Below, in pieces: positions 9,306-19,046 of a stretch of 64,000 nt of DNA. The position numbers and the translations under genes are program-made. Origin of the DNA: Shewanella algicola. Its GTDB lineage: Bacteria; Pseudomonadota; Gammaproteobacteria; Enterobacterales; Shewanellaceae. Numbering within the stretch: position 1 is the first letter of the stretch; each line of letters begins with the position of its first letter. The stretch is taken from positions 62,001 to 126,000 of the forward strand of contig NZ_BMQI01000004.1 of the NCBI RefSeq assembly GCF_014648035.1, in the 5' to 3' direction. The notes beneath the pieces are model-generated. The model searched no databases. It was not told the origin of the DNA and was given only the letters and a program-made list of their open reading frames with translations.

Positions 9306-10559
9306 TTAACCGTATACAGGGAACTTAGCACACAATGCCAATACTTGGCCTTTAACGCGCTCAATGACATCAGTGTTAGATGCATCATCTAAAATGTCAC
9401 ATATCCAAGTTGTCAGCTCTTTGGCTTCAGCTTCTTTAAAGCCGCGGCGCGTAATAGCTGGCGAACCTATACGAATACCAGATGTCACAAATGGTGAACG
9501 TGGATCGTTAGGCACAGAGTTTTTGTTAACGGTAATGTTGGCACTGCCTAAAGCCGCGTCAGCTTCTTTACCAGTTAAGTCACGACCGATTAAGTCAACC
9601 AACATTAGGTGGTTTTCAGTACCGCCAGAAACGATTTTATAACCACGGGCTAAAAACACTTCAACCATGGCTTTAGCGTTTTTAACTACTTGCTGCTGGT
9701 ATACTTTAAATTCTGGTTCTAATGCTTCTTTAAATGCGACCGCTTTACCGGCGATAACATGCATTAAAGGACCACCCTGGCCGCCAGGGAATACCGCAGA
9801 GTTTAACTTTTTGTATAAGTCTTCATCATCAGCTGCAGAAATAATAATGCCGCCACGAGGGCCAGCTAATGTTTTATGCGTAGTAGAGGTAACAACATGA
9901 GCATGTGGGACTGGCGTAGGATACACACCAGCAGCAATTAAACCTGCAACGTGTGCCATATCAACAAATAGGTAAGCACCAATTTTGTCTGCAATTTCAC
10001 GCATTTTAGCCCAGTCAACAATACCAGAGTAAGCAGAGAAACCGCCAATCATCATCTTAGGCTTATGTTCAACCGCTAAGCGTTCCATTTCGTCATAGTC
10101 AATTTTACCTGACTCGTCGATACCATAAGGGATGATGTTGTAAAGTTTGCCAGAAAAGTTAACTGGAGAACCGTGCGTTAAATGACCACCGTGCGCTAAG
10201 TTCATGCCTAACACTGTGTCACCTGGCTGTAATAATGCCATGAATACGGCACTGTTTGCTTGTGAACCAGAGTGTGGTTGCACGTTAGCGTAAGTGGCAC
10301 CAAATAATTCTTTTGCACGTTCGATTGCTAATGTTTCAACAACATCAACATACTCACACCCACCATAGTAACGCTTACCTGGATAACCTTCAGCATACTT
10401 GTTTGTTAACTGAGAACCTTGCGCTTCCATCACACGTGGACTGGTATAGTTTTCAGACGCAATCAATTCTATGTGCTCTTCTTGACGACAAGTTTCATCT
10501 TCAATGGCTTTAAATAATTCTGGATCGTAATCCGCAATATTCATCGCTTTTTTCAACAT
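9306..10559 (-). CDS. glyA: Serine hydroxymethyltransferase
   Basis: PLP enzyme interconverting serine and glycine while making 5,10-methylene-tetrahydrofolate, the main one-carbon source. The 417 residues equal the E. coli length. The PLP-lysine motif [13 protein letters not shown] (about 225-237), the [10 protein letters not shown] segment and the [12 protein letters not shown] motif are intact. It is divergent from ettA, with a 263-base shared upstream region. I looked there for PurR and MetR boxes and saw only weak matches. Confidence 0.98.
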   Translation of the reverse strand: MLKKAMNIADYDPELFKAIEDETCRQEEHIELIASENYTSPRVMEAQGSQLTNKYAEGYPGKRYYGGCEYVDVVETLAIERAKELFGATYANVQPHSGSQANSAVFMALLQPGDTVLGMNLAHGGHLTHGSPVNFSGKLYNIIPYGIDESGKIDYDEMERLAVEHKPKMMIGGFSAYSGIVDWAKMREIADKIGAYLFVDMAHVAGLIAAGVYPTPVPHAHVVTSTTHKTLAGPRGGIIISAADDEDLYKKLNSAVFPGGQGGPLMHVIAGKAVAFKEALEPEFKVYQQQVVKNAKAMVEVFLARGYKIVSGGTENHLMLVDLIGRDLTGKEADAALGSANITVNKNSVPNDPRSPFVTSGIRIGSPAITRRGFKEAEAKELTTWICDILDDASNTDVIERVKGQVLALCAKFPVYG

Positions 10560-10822
10560 GGTAGCTCCAACATCATTATCTATATAGTAAGGTTGCGCGG
10601 TATTCTACTCTGCAACGATAATTATTCACAGTATAAACAACATGAAATTCACTGTGTTCTCAATACAAAACGATTCATGTTAAATCGCTAATACACTACC
10701 AATCCCCTCTGTCATCTGCACATAAATAAAGCCACAACTGAAAACCTGCAAACGACTGTTGAGTTACGCAAAGAATACAGTAGAATTATCAGCATCATTG
10801 TTGACAATTAGACTGAATAAAC

Positions 10823-12490
10823 ATGGCTCAATTTGTATATAGCATGCTTCGAGTGGGCAAGATTGTTCCACCTAAAAAGCAAATTTTAAAAGACATTTCG
10901 TTAAGCTTTTTCCCTGGCGCAAAAATTGGTGTACTTGGCTTAAATGGCTCAGGTAAATCAACTTTATTGCGTATTATGGCTGGTCTTGACACCGAAATTG
11001 AAGGTGAAGCTCGCCCAATGCCGGGGCTTAAGATTGGTTATTTACCGCAAGAGCCGCGCTTAAATGAACAACAAACTGTGCGCGAAGCCATTGAAGAAGC
11101 GGTAAGCGAAGCCAAAAATGCCTTAACCCGTTTAGATGAAGTGTATGCCGCCTATGCTGAACCAGACGCTGACTTTGATGCGCTGGCAAAAGAACAAGGT
11201 GAATTAGAAGCGATTATTCAGTCACAAGATGCTCATAACCTTGAGCGGATTCTTGAACGTGCCGCCAATGCGCTTCGTTTACCTGAATGGGATGCCAAAA
11301 TTGAAGTGCTTTCAGGTGGTGAACGTCGCCGTGTGGCGATTTGTCGGTTACTGCTTGAAAAGCCAGAAATGCTATTACTTGACGAACCAACCAACCACTT
11401 AGATGCTGAGTCAGTGGCATGGTTAGAGCACTTTTTACAAGAATATAACGGCACCGTTGTGGCCATTACCCACGACCGTTACTTCTTAGATAATGCGGCT
11501 GGCTGGATTTTAGAACTTGACCGCGGCGAAGGTATTCCATGGGAAGGTAACTATTCATCGTGGCTTGAACAAAAAGATGCTCGTTTACAGCAAGAGTCAT
11601 CAACAGAAAGCGCACGCCAGAAAACCATTGCTAAAGAATTAGAATGGGTTCGCCAGGGTGCTAAAGGCCGTCAATCAAAAGGCAAAGCCCGTATGGCGCG
11701 TTTTGAAGAGTTGAACACCAACGATTACCAAAAGCGTAACGAAACTAACGAACTGTTTATTCCACCAGGACCTCGCCTAGGCGACAAAGTCATCGAAGTG
11801 ACTAATTTAACCAAGTCATATGGTGACCGAGTATTAATAGATGACTTAACATTCACCGTGCCTAAAGGGGCAATTGTCGGCATTATTGGTGCTAACGGTG
11901 CCGGTAAATCAACGTTATTTAGAATGATATCGGGTGCAGAACAACCAGATAGCGGTTCGATTTCTGTGGGTGACTCTGTCCAAATTGCATCGGTAGAGCA
12001 GTTCCGTGACTCTATGAATGATAAAAATACCGTGTGGCAGGAGATTTCTGGCGGTTTAGACATCATGCGCATCAATAACACAGAAATTCCAAGCCGAGCC
12101 TACGTTGGCCGCTTTAACTTCCGTGGTGGCGATCAGCAAAAAATCATTGGCACCTTATCCGGTGGTGAGCGTAACCGTGTTCATTTAGCGAAACTACTGC
12201 AAGCCGGCGGTAACGTATTATTACTCGACGAACCGACCAACGACTTAGATGTTGAAACGTTACGAGCATTAGAAGAAGCGTTACTTGAATTTCCTGGATG
12301 CGCCATGGTTATTTCGCATGACCGTTGGTTCCTCGACCGTATTGCGACCCATATTTTAGACTACCGTGATGAAGGTAAAGTGAACTTCTATGAAGGTAAC
12401 TACACTGAGTATTCGACGTGGCTAAAAGAAACGCTGGGTACCGATGTGGTTGAACCACACCGTTTAAAATACAAGCGCATAAGTAAGTAA
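10823..12490 (+). CDS. ettA: Energy-dependent translational throttle protein EttA
   Basis: ABC-F ATPase that binds the ribosomal E site and gates the first elongation steps according to the ATP/ADP ratio. The 555 residues hold two ABC domains: Walker A GLNGSGKST (about 39-47) with signature LSGGERRRVA, and Walker A GANGAGKST (about 355-363) with signature LSGGERNRVH. Both Walker B motifs (LLDEPTNHLD, LLDEPTNDLD) are intact. The linker between the ABC domains (about 240-320) carries the charged P-site tRNA interaction motif. There is no transmembrane segment, so it is not a transporter. A UUCG terminator follows. Confidence 0.97.
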   Translation: MAQFVYSMLRVGKIVPPKKQILKDISLSFFPGAKIGVLGLNGSGKSTLLRIMAGLDTEIEGEARPMPGLKIGYLPQEPRLNEQQTVREAIEEAVSEAKNALTRLDEVYAAYAEPDADFDALAKEQGELEAIIQSQDAHNLERILERAANALRLPEWDAKIEVLSGGERRRVAICRLLLEKPEMLLLDEPTNHLDAESVAWLEHFLQEYNGTVVAITHDRYFLDNAAGWILELDRGEGIPWEGNYSSWLEQKDARLQQESSTESARQKTIAKELEWVRQGAKGRQSKGKARMARFEELNTNDYQKRNETNELFIPPGPRLGDKVIEVTNLTKSYGDRVLIDDLTFTVPKGAIVGIIGANGAGKSTLFRMISGAEQPDSGSISVGDSVQIASVEQFRDSMNDKNTVWQEISGGLDIMRINNTEIPSRAYVGRFNFRGGDQQKIIGTLSGGERNRVHLAKLLQAGGNVLLLDEPTNDLDVETLRALEEALLEFPGCAMVISHDRWFLDRIATHILDYRDEGKVNFYEGNYTEYSTWLKETLGTDVVEPHRLKYKRISK

Positions 12491-12522
12491 CGTTTGATTC
12501 TTTATCAGTAACATTTGAGACT

Positions 12523-12555
12523 AAAACAGAGACTTCGGTCTCTGTTTTGCTTTAT
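12523..12555 (+). terminator. Terminator of ettA with UUCG loop
   Basis: AAAACAGAGAC, TTCG, GTCTCTGTTTT: an 11-bp perfect stem with a UUCG tetraloop, 33 bases after the ettA stop codon. Confidence 0.92.
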
Positions 12556-12789
12556 CAGACTGATTTTCGTTTATATTTGCTTGTTTTCACTATAAACTCA
12601 GCTCAGCATCTAGAAGTGTCAAAATTTTGTCAATTTATTGTGAGCTAAGCATCACAATCTGTTTGTAAAGGCAAAATAACTTCAGTATTATAAATTATTA
12701 ACGGATTATTTTGCTCTTTGCTGATTACACTCAGCGCATTACAGAGTGTCGATGGTTCCAGCTTGTATAGAAATATAATGGAGAAATCA

Positions 12790-14025
12790 GTGAGATACGG
12801 TTCAATTAGCCTTGCTTTATTGTGCTTATACGCAAGTAATTCATTTGCGGCACTCGAAGTCATTACCAATACAGAAAAACAGACACTAAACCAAATCGAA
12901 ACCGAATATGATATCGACAGTCTGTTGATCAATGTGAATGACAAATTCTCTCAACTTAACAAGAAAGCCTACGACGTTGAAGGTCTAAAAAAAACCATCG
13001 CATCAGAACAGCAACGTTATGATGAATTAATCGAAGGGTTACCTGAGGCTATCCGCACAAAAATAACCTTGCCAAACACTTACAAGCAAATTGAAGAATC
13101 TGTCACTTTGGTTGATGAGTTAACGCTAAAAGCAGAACAAGACAGCAAGCGTCTTGAAGCTGAAAAAGAAGAAATCCTGTCAGAATACGAATCTATCAAT
13201 AAACAGCGTGCGACTAAAAGCCAGCAGTTGTTCAAGCTTAAAACTGATATAACTAACCGCTTAATTGCTGACTTATCAAAATCAAGTAGCACTTTGCCAA
13301 TTAATATTAATGGTTCGACTGAATGCTCTAAATACCAAACTATTGCTGATTGTTTAAAAGAATCAAAAAGCAGTATTTTGAGCAGCACCCGTAATGAATC
13401 ACCTTTTTTAAATGATAAAAGCGTGCTGCTTTCTTACGAAGTCATCGACGCTAACATGAACATGAAAGGCGGTTTACAATATAAAGTGGCCATGAAGTTC
13501 AAGCCATCTTATAACAACAAAATCGATGAAATGCTTAATGACAAGCTAGGTTTAAAATCGGCCATGGTGACATTAGTCAGTAACGTGCCTGCAGATTGGT
13601 TTGTTAACGGTGTAAAAGTCGGTACCGGTAAAAAGCTGTTCCACGAAATTCCATTAGGCAAGCATGGCATTTTGGCTTCTTACCAAGACCAAGACCAATC
13701 AAGTGTTGAAAACATTGAAGGTAACGGCGTATTTAATTACAAGTTCAACAATGTTAAGACAGCAAAAAAACCAAGCAGCCAAACGCCATCAGTAGTGGCA
13801 GAGCTTCCTAAAGGGATCCTCAAGCCAACCGCAAAAGCAACACCCAAATCGGCTGACAAACCTAAAGCGAAGTACACGCTGTTTTCAGACCAAACCAGTA
13901 TTAAGCTCAGTGATGAAGATGCTAAAAAGACGTCTTCAGATAAAGGCTACGAATACTTTATGGGTGTTTCACCTGCGACTAAAAAGCAAAATATTGAGTT
14001 TACCAACGAGCCTATCGAAAAGTAA
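12790..14025 (+). CDS. Secreted coiled-coil protein with PEGA-like domain, function unknown
   Basis: I do not recognise this 411-residue protein. The GTG at 12790 is chosen because GGAG lies 6 bases before it and the product then begins with a clean signal peptide (MRYGSISLALLCLYASNSFA, cleaved near residue 20). Residues about 35-160 are charged and heptad-like (coiled coil). About 270-330 reads SNVPADWFVNGVKVGTGKK and then IPLGKHGI, resembling a PEGA-type beta fold found in surface proteins. The tail is rich in Lys/Pro/Ser. An in-frame ATG at 12778 is the alternative start. It has its own terminator, so it is probably monocistronic. A role at the cell envelope is an inference from the signal peptide only. 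Confidence 0.8.
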   Translation: MRYGSISLALLCLYASNSFAALEVITNTEKQTLNQIETEYDIDSLLINVNDKFSQLNKKAYDVEGLKKTIASEQQRYDELIEGLPEAIRTKITLPNTYKQIEESVTLVDELTLKAEQDSKRLEAEKEEILSEYESINKQRATKSQQLFKLKTDITNRLIADLSKSSSTLPININGSTECSKYQTIADCLKESKSSILSSTRNESPFLNDKSVLLSYEVIDANMNMKGGLQYKVAMKFKPSYNNKIDEMLNDKLGLKSAMVTLVSNVPADWFVNGVKVGTGKKLFHEIPLGKHGILASYQDQDQSSVENIEGNGVFNYKFNNVKTAKKPSSQTPSVVAELPKGILKPTAKATPKSADKPKAKYTLFSDQTSIKLSDEDAKKTSSDKGYEYFMGVSPATKKQNIEFTNEPIEK

Positions 14026-14048
14026 GCCTTAACACTTTGCTCAACCTT

Positions 14049-14078
14049 AAAGCCATATCATTCGATATGGCTTTTTTG
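14049..14078 (+). terminator. Terminator of the coiled-coil/PEGA-like gene
   Basis: AAAGCCATATC pairs with GATATGGCTTT around an ATTC loop and ends in TTTTTT. Confidence 0.93.
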
Positions 14079-14228
14079 TTGCGCTAAATAAAACAAAGTG
14101 CCTTGTTACAAACAAAACCAAAAGCTTTACATTACTTTACGATAAGTTTTACAAAACATATTTACAATATAACCATTAGCTAATTCACAACTTGCGTACC
14201 CTACGCCTGGTTTATAGAGACATCCAAC

Positions 14229-15332
14229 ATGATAAAGAAACTCGGCTTAAAGACGTTTTCAGCAGCTTTTGCGATCGCCACCTGCTGCGTATTAAGTATC
14301 AATGTTTTTGCAGCGACAAAACCTCAACGGGTTGAAAAAATTATTCCGGTTATGACTGCAAATGTAGAACAACATGAGTTATCTCAATCTGTCACGCTTA
14401 TTGGTAAACTCGTCGCCACCGATTCAGTGATGATTGCACCGCAAGTAGGCGGTAAAATCGATTCAATTGAAGTGAGCTCAAACCAACATGTCAGAAAAGG
14501 ACAAACATTACTCACTCTTGATAACAGCAAAGCCAAAGCCAATGTATTAGAGGCGCAGGCTTATCACAAAGATGAAGTCCGTAAACTCAACGAGTTTTTA
14601 AAACTTATCAATGTTAACGCCATCACCCAAACCGAAATTGAAGCACAAAAGGCCAGTGTCGACATTGCCCTCGCCCGCCTTCAATCAGCACAAACCGATT
14701 TGGCCTATCACACCGTAACAGCCCCTTTTAGCGGCAATACCGGCTTGGTCAATTTTAGCCGAGGCAAAATGGTCAGTATAAATGAGGAATTACTGTCATT
14801 GGATGATTTATCGGTACTGCAATTAGATTTACAAGTGCCCGAACATTACCTGTCGTTACTGAGCACAGGTATGCCAGTGAATGCCAGCAGCAGAGCATGG
14901 GCAAACACCACCTTTACCGGCAACATCATTGCAATTGACCCAAGAGTGAATTCGCAAACGCTTAACCTCAACATCCGTAGCCAATTTTATAATAAAAAAG
15001 GCCAACTAAAACCCGGCATGATGATGTCTGCAACATTAATTTTCCCCAGCGTTTCAGCCCCAATCGTCCCAGTACAAGCACTTGAATACTCAGGCACTAA
15101 ACGATTTGTTTACGTCATAAACCAAGACAATGTCGCCCAGCGTAAAGAAGTCGTACTAGGCGCAAGGATCAAAGATGAAGTATTGATTGAGTCTGGCGTC
15201 AATATTGGTGACAACATCGTAGTGCAAGGGCTCGTGAATATGCGCGACGGGGTGAAAGTGAACGACCTGAGTAAATCGATAAAAACGGCACAAAACGACA
15301 CGCAAGTATTGTCTGCTCAGGAGCATAAATAA
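14229..15332 (+). CDS. RND efflux periplasmic adaptor (membrane fusion protein)
   Basis: HlyD/AcrA-type adaptor linking an inner-membrane RND pump to an outer-membrane channel. It has a signal peptide at residues 1-28 (ending NVFA), a biotinyl-lipoyl-like half (APQVGGKIDSIEV, about 76-88), a short alpha hairpin (about 110-160), the second lipoyl half (YHTVTAPFSGNTGLVNFSRG, about 163-182) and C-terminal beta-barrel/MP domains. There is no lipobox, unlike AcrA. Its TAA overlaps the ATG of the permease by one base, so the two are translationally coupled. No regulator gene is adjacent and no outer-membrane channel gene is present, so the pump probably uses a TolC-type channel encoded elsewhere. 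Confidence 0.93.
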   Translation: MIKKLGLKTFSAAFAIATCCVLSINVFAATKPQRVEKIIPVMTANVEQHELSQSVTLIGKLVATDSVMIAPQVGGKIDSIEVSSNQHVRKGQTLLTLDNSKAKANVLEAQAYHKDEVRKLNEFLKLINVNAITQTEIEAQKASVDIALARLQSAQTDLAYHTVTAPFSGNTGLVNFSRGKMVSINEELLSLDDLSVLQLDLQVPEHYLSLLSTGMPVNASSRAWANTTFTGNIIAIDPRVNSQTLNLNIRSQFYNKKGQLKPGMMMSATLIFPSVSAPIVPVQALEYSGTKRFVYVINQDNVAQRKEVVLGARIKDEVLIESGVNIGDNIVVQGLVNMRDGVKVNDLSKSIKTAQNDTQVLSAQEHK

Positions 15333-18300
15333 TGTGGCTAAGTGATACTGCCGTTAAGCGCCCGGTTGTCGCTATTGTACTCAGCTTGCTCCTTTGCGTA
15401 TTTGGCATAGTGTCGTTTTCTAAACTGGCTGTTCGGGAGATGCCAGATGTGCAAAATCCTGTTGTCACTGTAATGACAACATACAGTGGCGCTTCTGCCA
15501 CGATTATGGAAAGTAAAATCACCAAAACGCTCGAGGATGAACTGACCGGGATTAGTGGCATTGATGAAATCACCTCAACCACACGTAATGGTATGTCGCG
15601 TATTTCGATTGAGTTTGAGCTCGGTTGGAATTTAACCGAAGGGGTCAGTGACGTTCGTGATGCTGTGGCCAAAGCACAGCGCCGCTTACCCGATGAAGCC
15701 GACGATCCAATTGTGTCTAAAGATAACGGCACTGGAGAACCGTCGATTTATGTTAATTTAAGCTCTGAAAACATGGACCGCACTCAATTGACCGACTACG
15801 CTCAACGTGTTTTAGAAGATCGATTTAGCCTGATCACCGGCGTCAGCTCAGTCAATATTTCTGGTGGCCTGTATAAGGTCATGTATGTGCAATTAAAGCC
15901 ACAGCTAATGGCTGGCAGAAATGTGACCACCAACGATATTATTAGTGCATTAAACACCGAAAACCTTGAAACACCCGGTGGTGAAGTCCGTAACGATACT
16001 ACGGTGATGTCCGTTAGAACCAAACGCCTCTACTTCAGCCCTGAAGATTTTAATTACTTAGTGGTGCACACAGCATCAGATGGCACCGCCATATACCTTA
16101 AAGATGTCGCCAATGTGTTCATTGGTGCCAAAAACGAAGACTCCACCTTTAAAAGTAACGGTATCGTAAATCTCAGCTTAGGGATTGTGCCGCAGTCGGA
16201 TGCTAATCCATTAGATATTTCAAGACGGGTACAACAAGAGGTCGACAAGGTACAAGGTTTCTTACCCAAAGGAACCCATTTAGTGGTCGACTACGATGCC
16301 AATGTATTTATCGACCGTTCAATCAGTGAGGTATACAACACGCTGTTGATTACTGGGGTACTGGTTGTATTAGTGCTATATATTTTTATCGGACAAGTGC
16401 GAGCAACGTTAATCCCTGCAGTTACCGTTCCTGTGTCTCTAATTGCAGCCTTTATGGCAGCATACAGCCTAGGCTACACCATTAACCTATTAACACTTAT
16501 GGCATTAATCTTGGCCATTGGTTTAGTGGTTGATGATGCAATTGTGGTGGTTGAGAATATTTTCCATCATATCGAAAAGGGCGAGCAACCCATACTTGCC
16601 GCTTACAAAGGGACACGAGAAGTCGGCTTTGCGGTAATTTCAACCACGTTAGTACTGGTAATGGTCTTTTTACCTATATCGTTTATGGATGGTATGGTCG
16701 GCTTATTGTTTACCGAGTTTTCGGCCATGCTAGCCATGTCAGTTATTTTTTCATCGCTTATCGCATTGACACTAACCCCAGTAATGGGCAGTAAATTACT
16801 CAAAGCTAATGTGAATAAAAACCGCTTTAACCAGTGGGTAGACCGTCGATTTTCTCAATTAGAACACAATTATCGTCGTATGGTTAGCTGGGCGCTGGCA
16901 TGGCGTGTCGCCGCGCCTGTCGTTATTTTATCGTGTATTGCTGGCAGTTACTTTTTAATGCAACAAGTGCCATCCCAATTGTCACCGCAAGAAGACCGAG
17001 GGGTACTTTTTGCCTTTATCAAAGGCGCTGAAGGCACCAGTTATAACCGTATGGTTGCTAACATGGACATTGTGGAAAGCCGCTTATTACCTCTGCTTGG
17101 CCAAGGGGTAGTGAAGTCATTCAGTGTTGAAGCGCCCGCCTTTGGTGGCCGCGCTGGCGATCAAACTGGCTTTGCGATTATTCAGCTAGAAGATTGGGCC
17201 GATCGCGACATCGATGTTAAACAAGCATTAGGGTTAATTAGCCAGACCTTAAAAGATATCCCTGATGTAATGGTTCGCCCTATGTTGCCAGGGTTTAGAG
17301 GTAGATCAAGTGAACCCGTTGAATTCGTGCTTGGCGGCTCTGACTACGCCGAATTGTTCAAATGGGCGCAAATTTTACAGCAAGAAGCCGATGCTAGCCC
17401 CATGCTAGAAGGTGCCGATTTAGATTATGCTGAAACCACGCCCGAGCTTGTGGTTACAGTGGATAAACAGCGCGCCGCCGAATTAGGCATTAGCGTATCC
17501 GAAATATCAACCACTCTTGAAATCATGTTAGGCGGTCGTAGCGAAACCACCTTTGTAGAGCGAGGCGAAGAATACGATGTGTACCTTCGTGGTGACGAAA
17601 ACAGCTTTAATAGTGTTAGCGATCTCAGTAAAATTTACTTTAGAAGCGCAAGGGGCGAGCTCATCACCCTAGACACAGTCACCCATGTAGAAGAAATTGC
17701 CTCACCACAACGATTAAGCCACACCAATAAGCAAAAATCGATCACCATCAAAGCAAACTTAGGTGATGGCTATACACTTGGTGAAGCCCTAGACTATTTA
17801 GAGCAACGCGCAATTGAAATATTACCTACCGATATTTCAATTACTTATACTGGTGAGTCAAAAGACTTTAAAGAAAACCAAAGCGGGGTATTGGTCGTAT
17901 TTGCCCTTGCCTTATTAATTGCTTACTTGGTATTAGCGGCCCAATTTGAAAGCTTTATTAACCCCGCAGTGGTAATGTTTACAGTACCGATGGGGATTTT
18001 TGGTGGCTTTATTGGCCTAGCACTCACCAATCAAGGTATGAACATTTACAGTCAAATTGGTATGATCATGTTAATCGGCATGGTGACTAAGAACGGCATT
18101 TTAATTGTTGAATTTGCCAATCAGTTACGGGATCGCGGCTTCGCACTCAACACCGCCATTATTGATGCATCTGCACGCCGCTTACGCCCCATTTTAATGA
18201 CCGCCTTTACTACCTTAATTGGCGCAATTCCATTGATTATGTCAACAGGTGCTGGCAGCGAAAGCCGCATCGCAGTGGGAACTGTGATATTCTCCGGCAT

Positions 18301-18436
18301 GGCATTTGCTACTTTCGTGACCTTATTAGTCATCCCTGCCATGTATCGCATAATCTCGGCCTCAACGCACTCACCCGGGTATGTTGAAGCCCAACTAAAT
18401 GATGCCATTGCCGCACAAGCGGCAACGCAGCCTTAA
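15332..18436 (+). CDS. RND multidrug efflux permease (HAE-1-like)
   Basis: Inner-membrane proton/drug antiporter of the resistance-nodulation-division superfamily. The 1034 residues match the AcrB-type length. It opens with the TM1 segment KRPVVAIVLSLLLCVFGIVSF. TM4 carries the proton-relay pair in GLVVDDAIVVVENIF (about 400-414), and the second half has the matching GMVTKNGILIVEF segment (about 911-923). Two large periplasmic loops (about 35-330 and 560-860) are present. The substrate cannot be read from sequence. It forms an operon with the preceding adaptor; the NYN-domain gene starts 18 bases after the stop and may be cotranscribed. Confidence 0.95.
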   Translation: MWLSDTAVKRPVVAIVLSLLLCVFGIVSFSKLAVREMPDVQNPVVTVMTTYSGASATIMESKITKTLEDELTGISGIDEITSTTRNGMSRISIEFELGWNLTEGVSDVRDAVAKAQRRLPDEADDPIVSKDNGTGEPSIYVNLSSENMDRTQLTDYAQRVLEDRFSLITGVSSVNISGGLYKVMYVQLKPQLMAGRNVTTNDIISALNTENLETPGGEVRNDTTVMSVRTKRLYFSPEDFNYLVVHTASDGTAIYLKDVANVFIGAKNEDSTFKSNGIVNLSLGIVPQSDANPLDISRRVQQEVDKVQGFLPKGTHLVVDYDANVFIDRSISEVYNTLLITGVLVVLVLYIFIGQVRATLIPAVTVPVSLIAAFMAAYSLGYTINLLTLMALILAIGLVVDDAIVVVENIFHHIEKGEQPILAAYKGTREVGFAVISTTLVLVMVFLPISFMDGMVGLLFTEFSAMLAMSVIFSSLIALTLTPVMGSKLLKANVNKNRFNQWVDRRFSQLEHNYRRMVSWALAWRVAAPVVILSCIAGSYFLMQQVPSQLSPQEDRGVLFAFIKGAEGTSYNRMVANMDIVESRLLPLLGQGVVKSFSVEAPAFGGRAGDQTGFAIIQLEDWADRDIDVKQALGLISQTLKDIPDVMVRPMLPGFRGRSSEPVEFVLGGSDYAELFKWAQILQQEADASPMLEGADLDYAETTPELVVTVDKQRAAELGISVSEISTTLEIMLGGRSETTFVERGEEYDVYLRGDENSFNSVSDLSKIYFRSARGELITLDTVTHVEEIASPQRLSHTNKQKSITIKANLGDGYTLGEALDYLEQRAIEILPTDISITYTGESKDFKENQSGVLVVFALALLIAYLVLAAQFESFINPAVVMFTVPMGIFGGFIGLALTNQGMNIYSQIGMIMLIGMVTKNGILIVEFANQLRDRGFALNTAIIDASARRLRPILMTAFTTLIGAIPLIMSTGAGSESRIAVGTVIFSGMAFATFVTLLVIPAMYRIISASTHSPGYVEAQLNDAIAAQAATQP

Positions 18437-18453
18437 TCAACACAGGTGTAAGA

Positions 18454-18927
18454 ATGACTAACATTGCAGTATTTGTAGACGTACAAAACATTTATTACAC
18501 CTGTAAACAAGGTTTTGGCCGCTCATTTAATTACCGCGCACTGTATCAACAACTAGCAAAGCGCGGTCACATTAGCCACGCTATCGCTTATGCGATAGCG
18601 CCTGCCGATGATGGCCAAGTTAAGTTTCAAGATGCCTTAAAACACATTGGCTTTACGGTAAAAACTAAGCCGTATATTCAACGAAGCGATGGCTCAGCCA
18701 AAGGGGATTGGGATGTGGGGATTACCATCGACATGCTCGAGATAGCCCCAACGGTTGATGAAGTGATATTGTTGTCTGGCGACGGTGACTTTGATTTATT
18801 ATTGAAAAAAATAAACCAAAGCAGCCAATGCTACACCCATGTTATTAGCGTTGAACGGTTGACCGCCAAGTCGCTCAGTGATCAATGTCAACAATTTACA
18901 CCAATAGACAGCACTTTATTGTTGTAA
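18454..18927 (+). CDS. NYN/LabA-type PIN-like nuclease domain protein
   Basis: The 157-residue single-domain protein has the acidic motifs of the NYN (DUF88/LabA) branch of PIN-like ribonucleases: FVDVQN (about 7-12), KGDWDVGITIDM (about 85-96) and LLSGDGDFDLLL (about 109-120). Family members are predicted Mg-dependent RNases, but for most bacterial members the target is unknown. It sits 17 bases after the RND permease stop on the same strand. This may be an operon or chance; no terminator is visible between them. There is no signal peptide, so it is cytoplasmic. Confidence 0.88.
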   Translation: MTNIAVFVDVQNIYYTCKQGFGRSFNYRALYQQLAKRGHISHAIAYAIAPADDGQVKFQDALKHIGFTVKTKPYIQRSDGSAKGDWDVGITIDMLEIAPTVDEVILLSGDGDFDLLLKKINQSSQCYTHVISVERLTAKSLSDQCQQFTPIDSTLLL

Positions 18928-18975
18928 TGATTTGCGCGTAAGCCTTATTTGAGATACAACTTATCGACAGCTTTT

Positions 18976-18994
18976 TACAATACTTCATATTGTA
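18976..18994. promoter_or_regulatory. Inverted repeat upstream of the propeller sensor gene
   Basis: TACAATA, CTTCA, TATTGTA: a perfect 7-bp inverted repeat with a 5-base centre, 53 bases before the sensor start codon. It is operator-like in size and AT content. No known binding consensus is matched confidently. Confidence 0.4.
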
Positions 18995-19046
18995 TGAAAA
19001 GTTGAATTAACACGACAAAGCATCGTTGCTGAAGATAAGGTTTTTA

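Noticed and set aside
10745..10775. PurR-type box upstream of glyA
   Set aside because: Only the left half GCAAACG is present; the right half does not match.
15199..15732. Minus-strand 177-codon open frame over the adaptor/permease junction
   Set aside because: It lies antisense to two well-supported genes, and the translation has no recognisable protein features.
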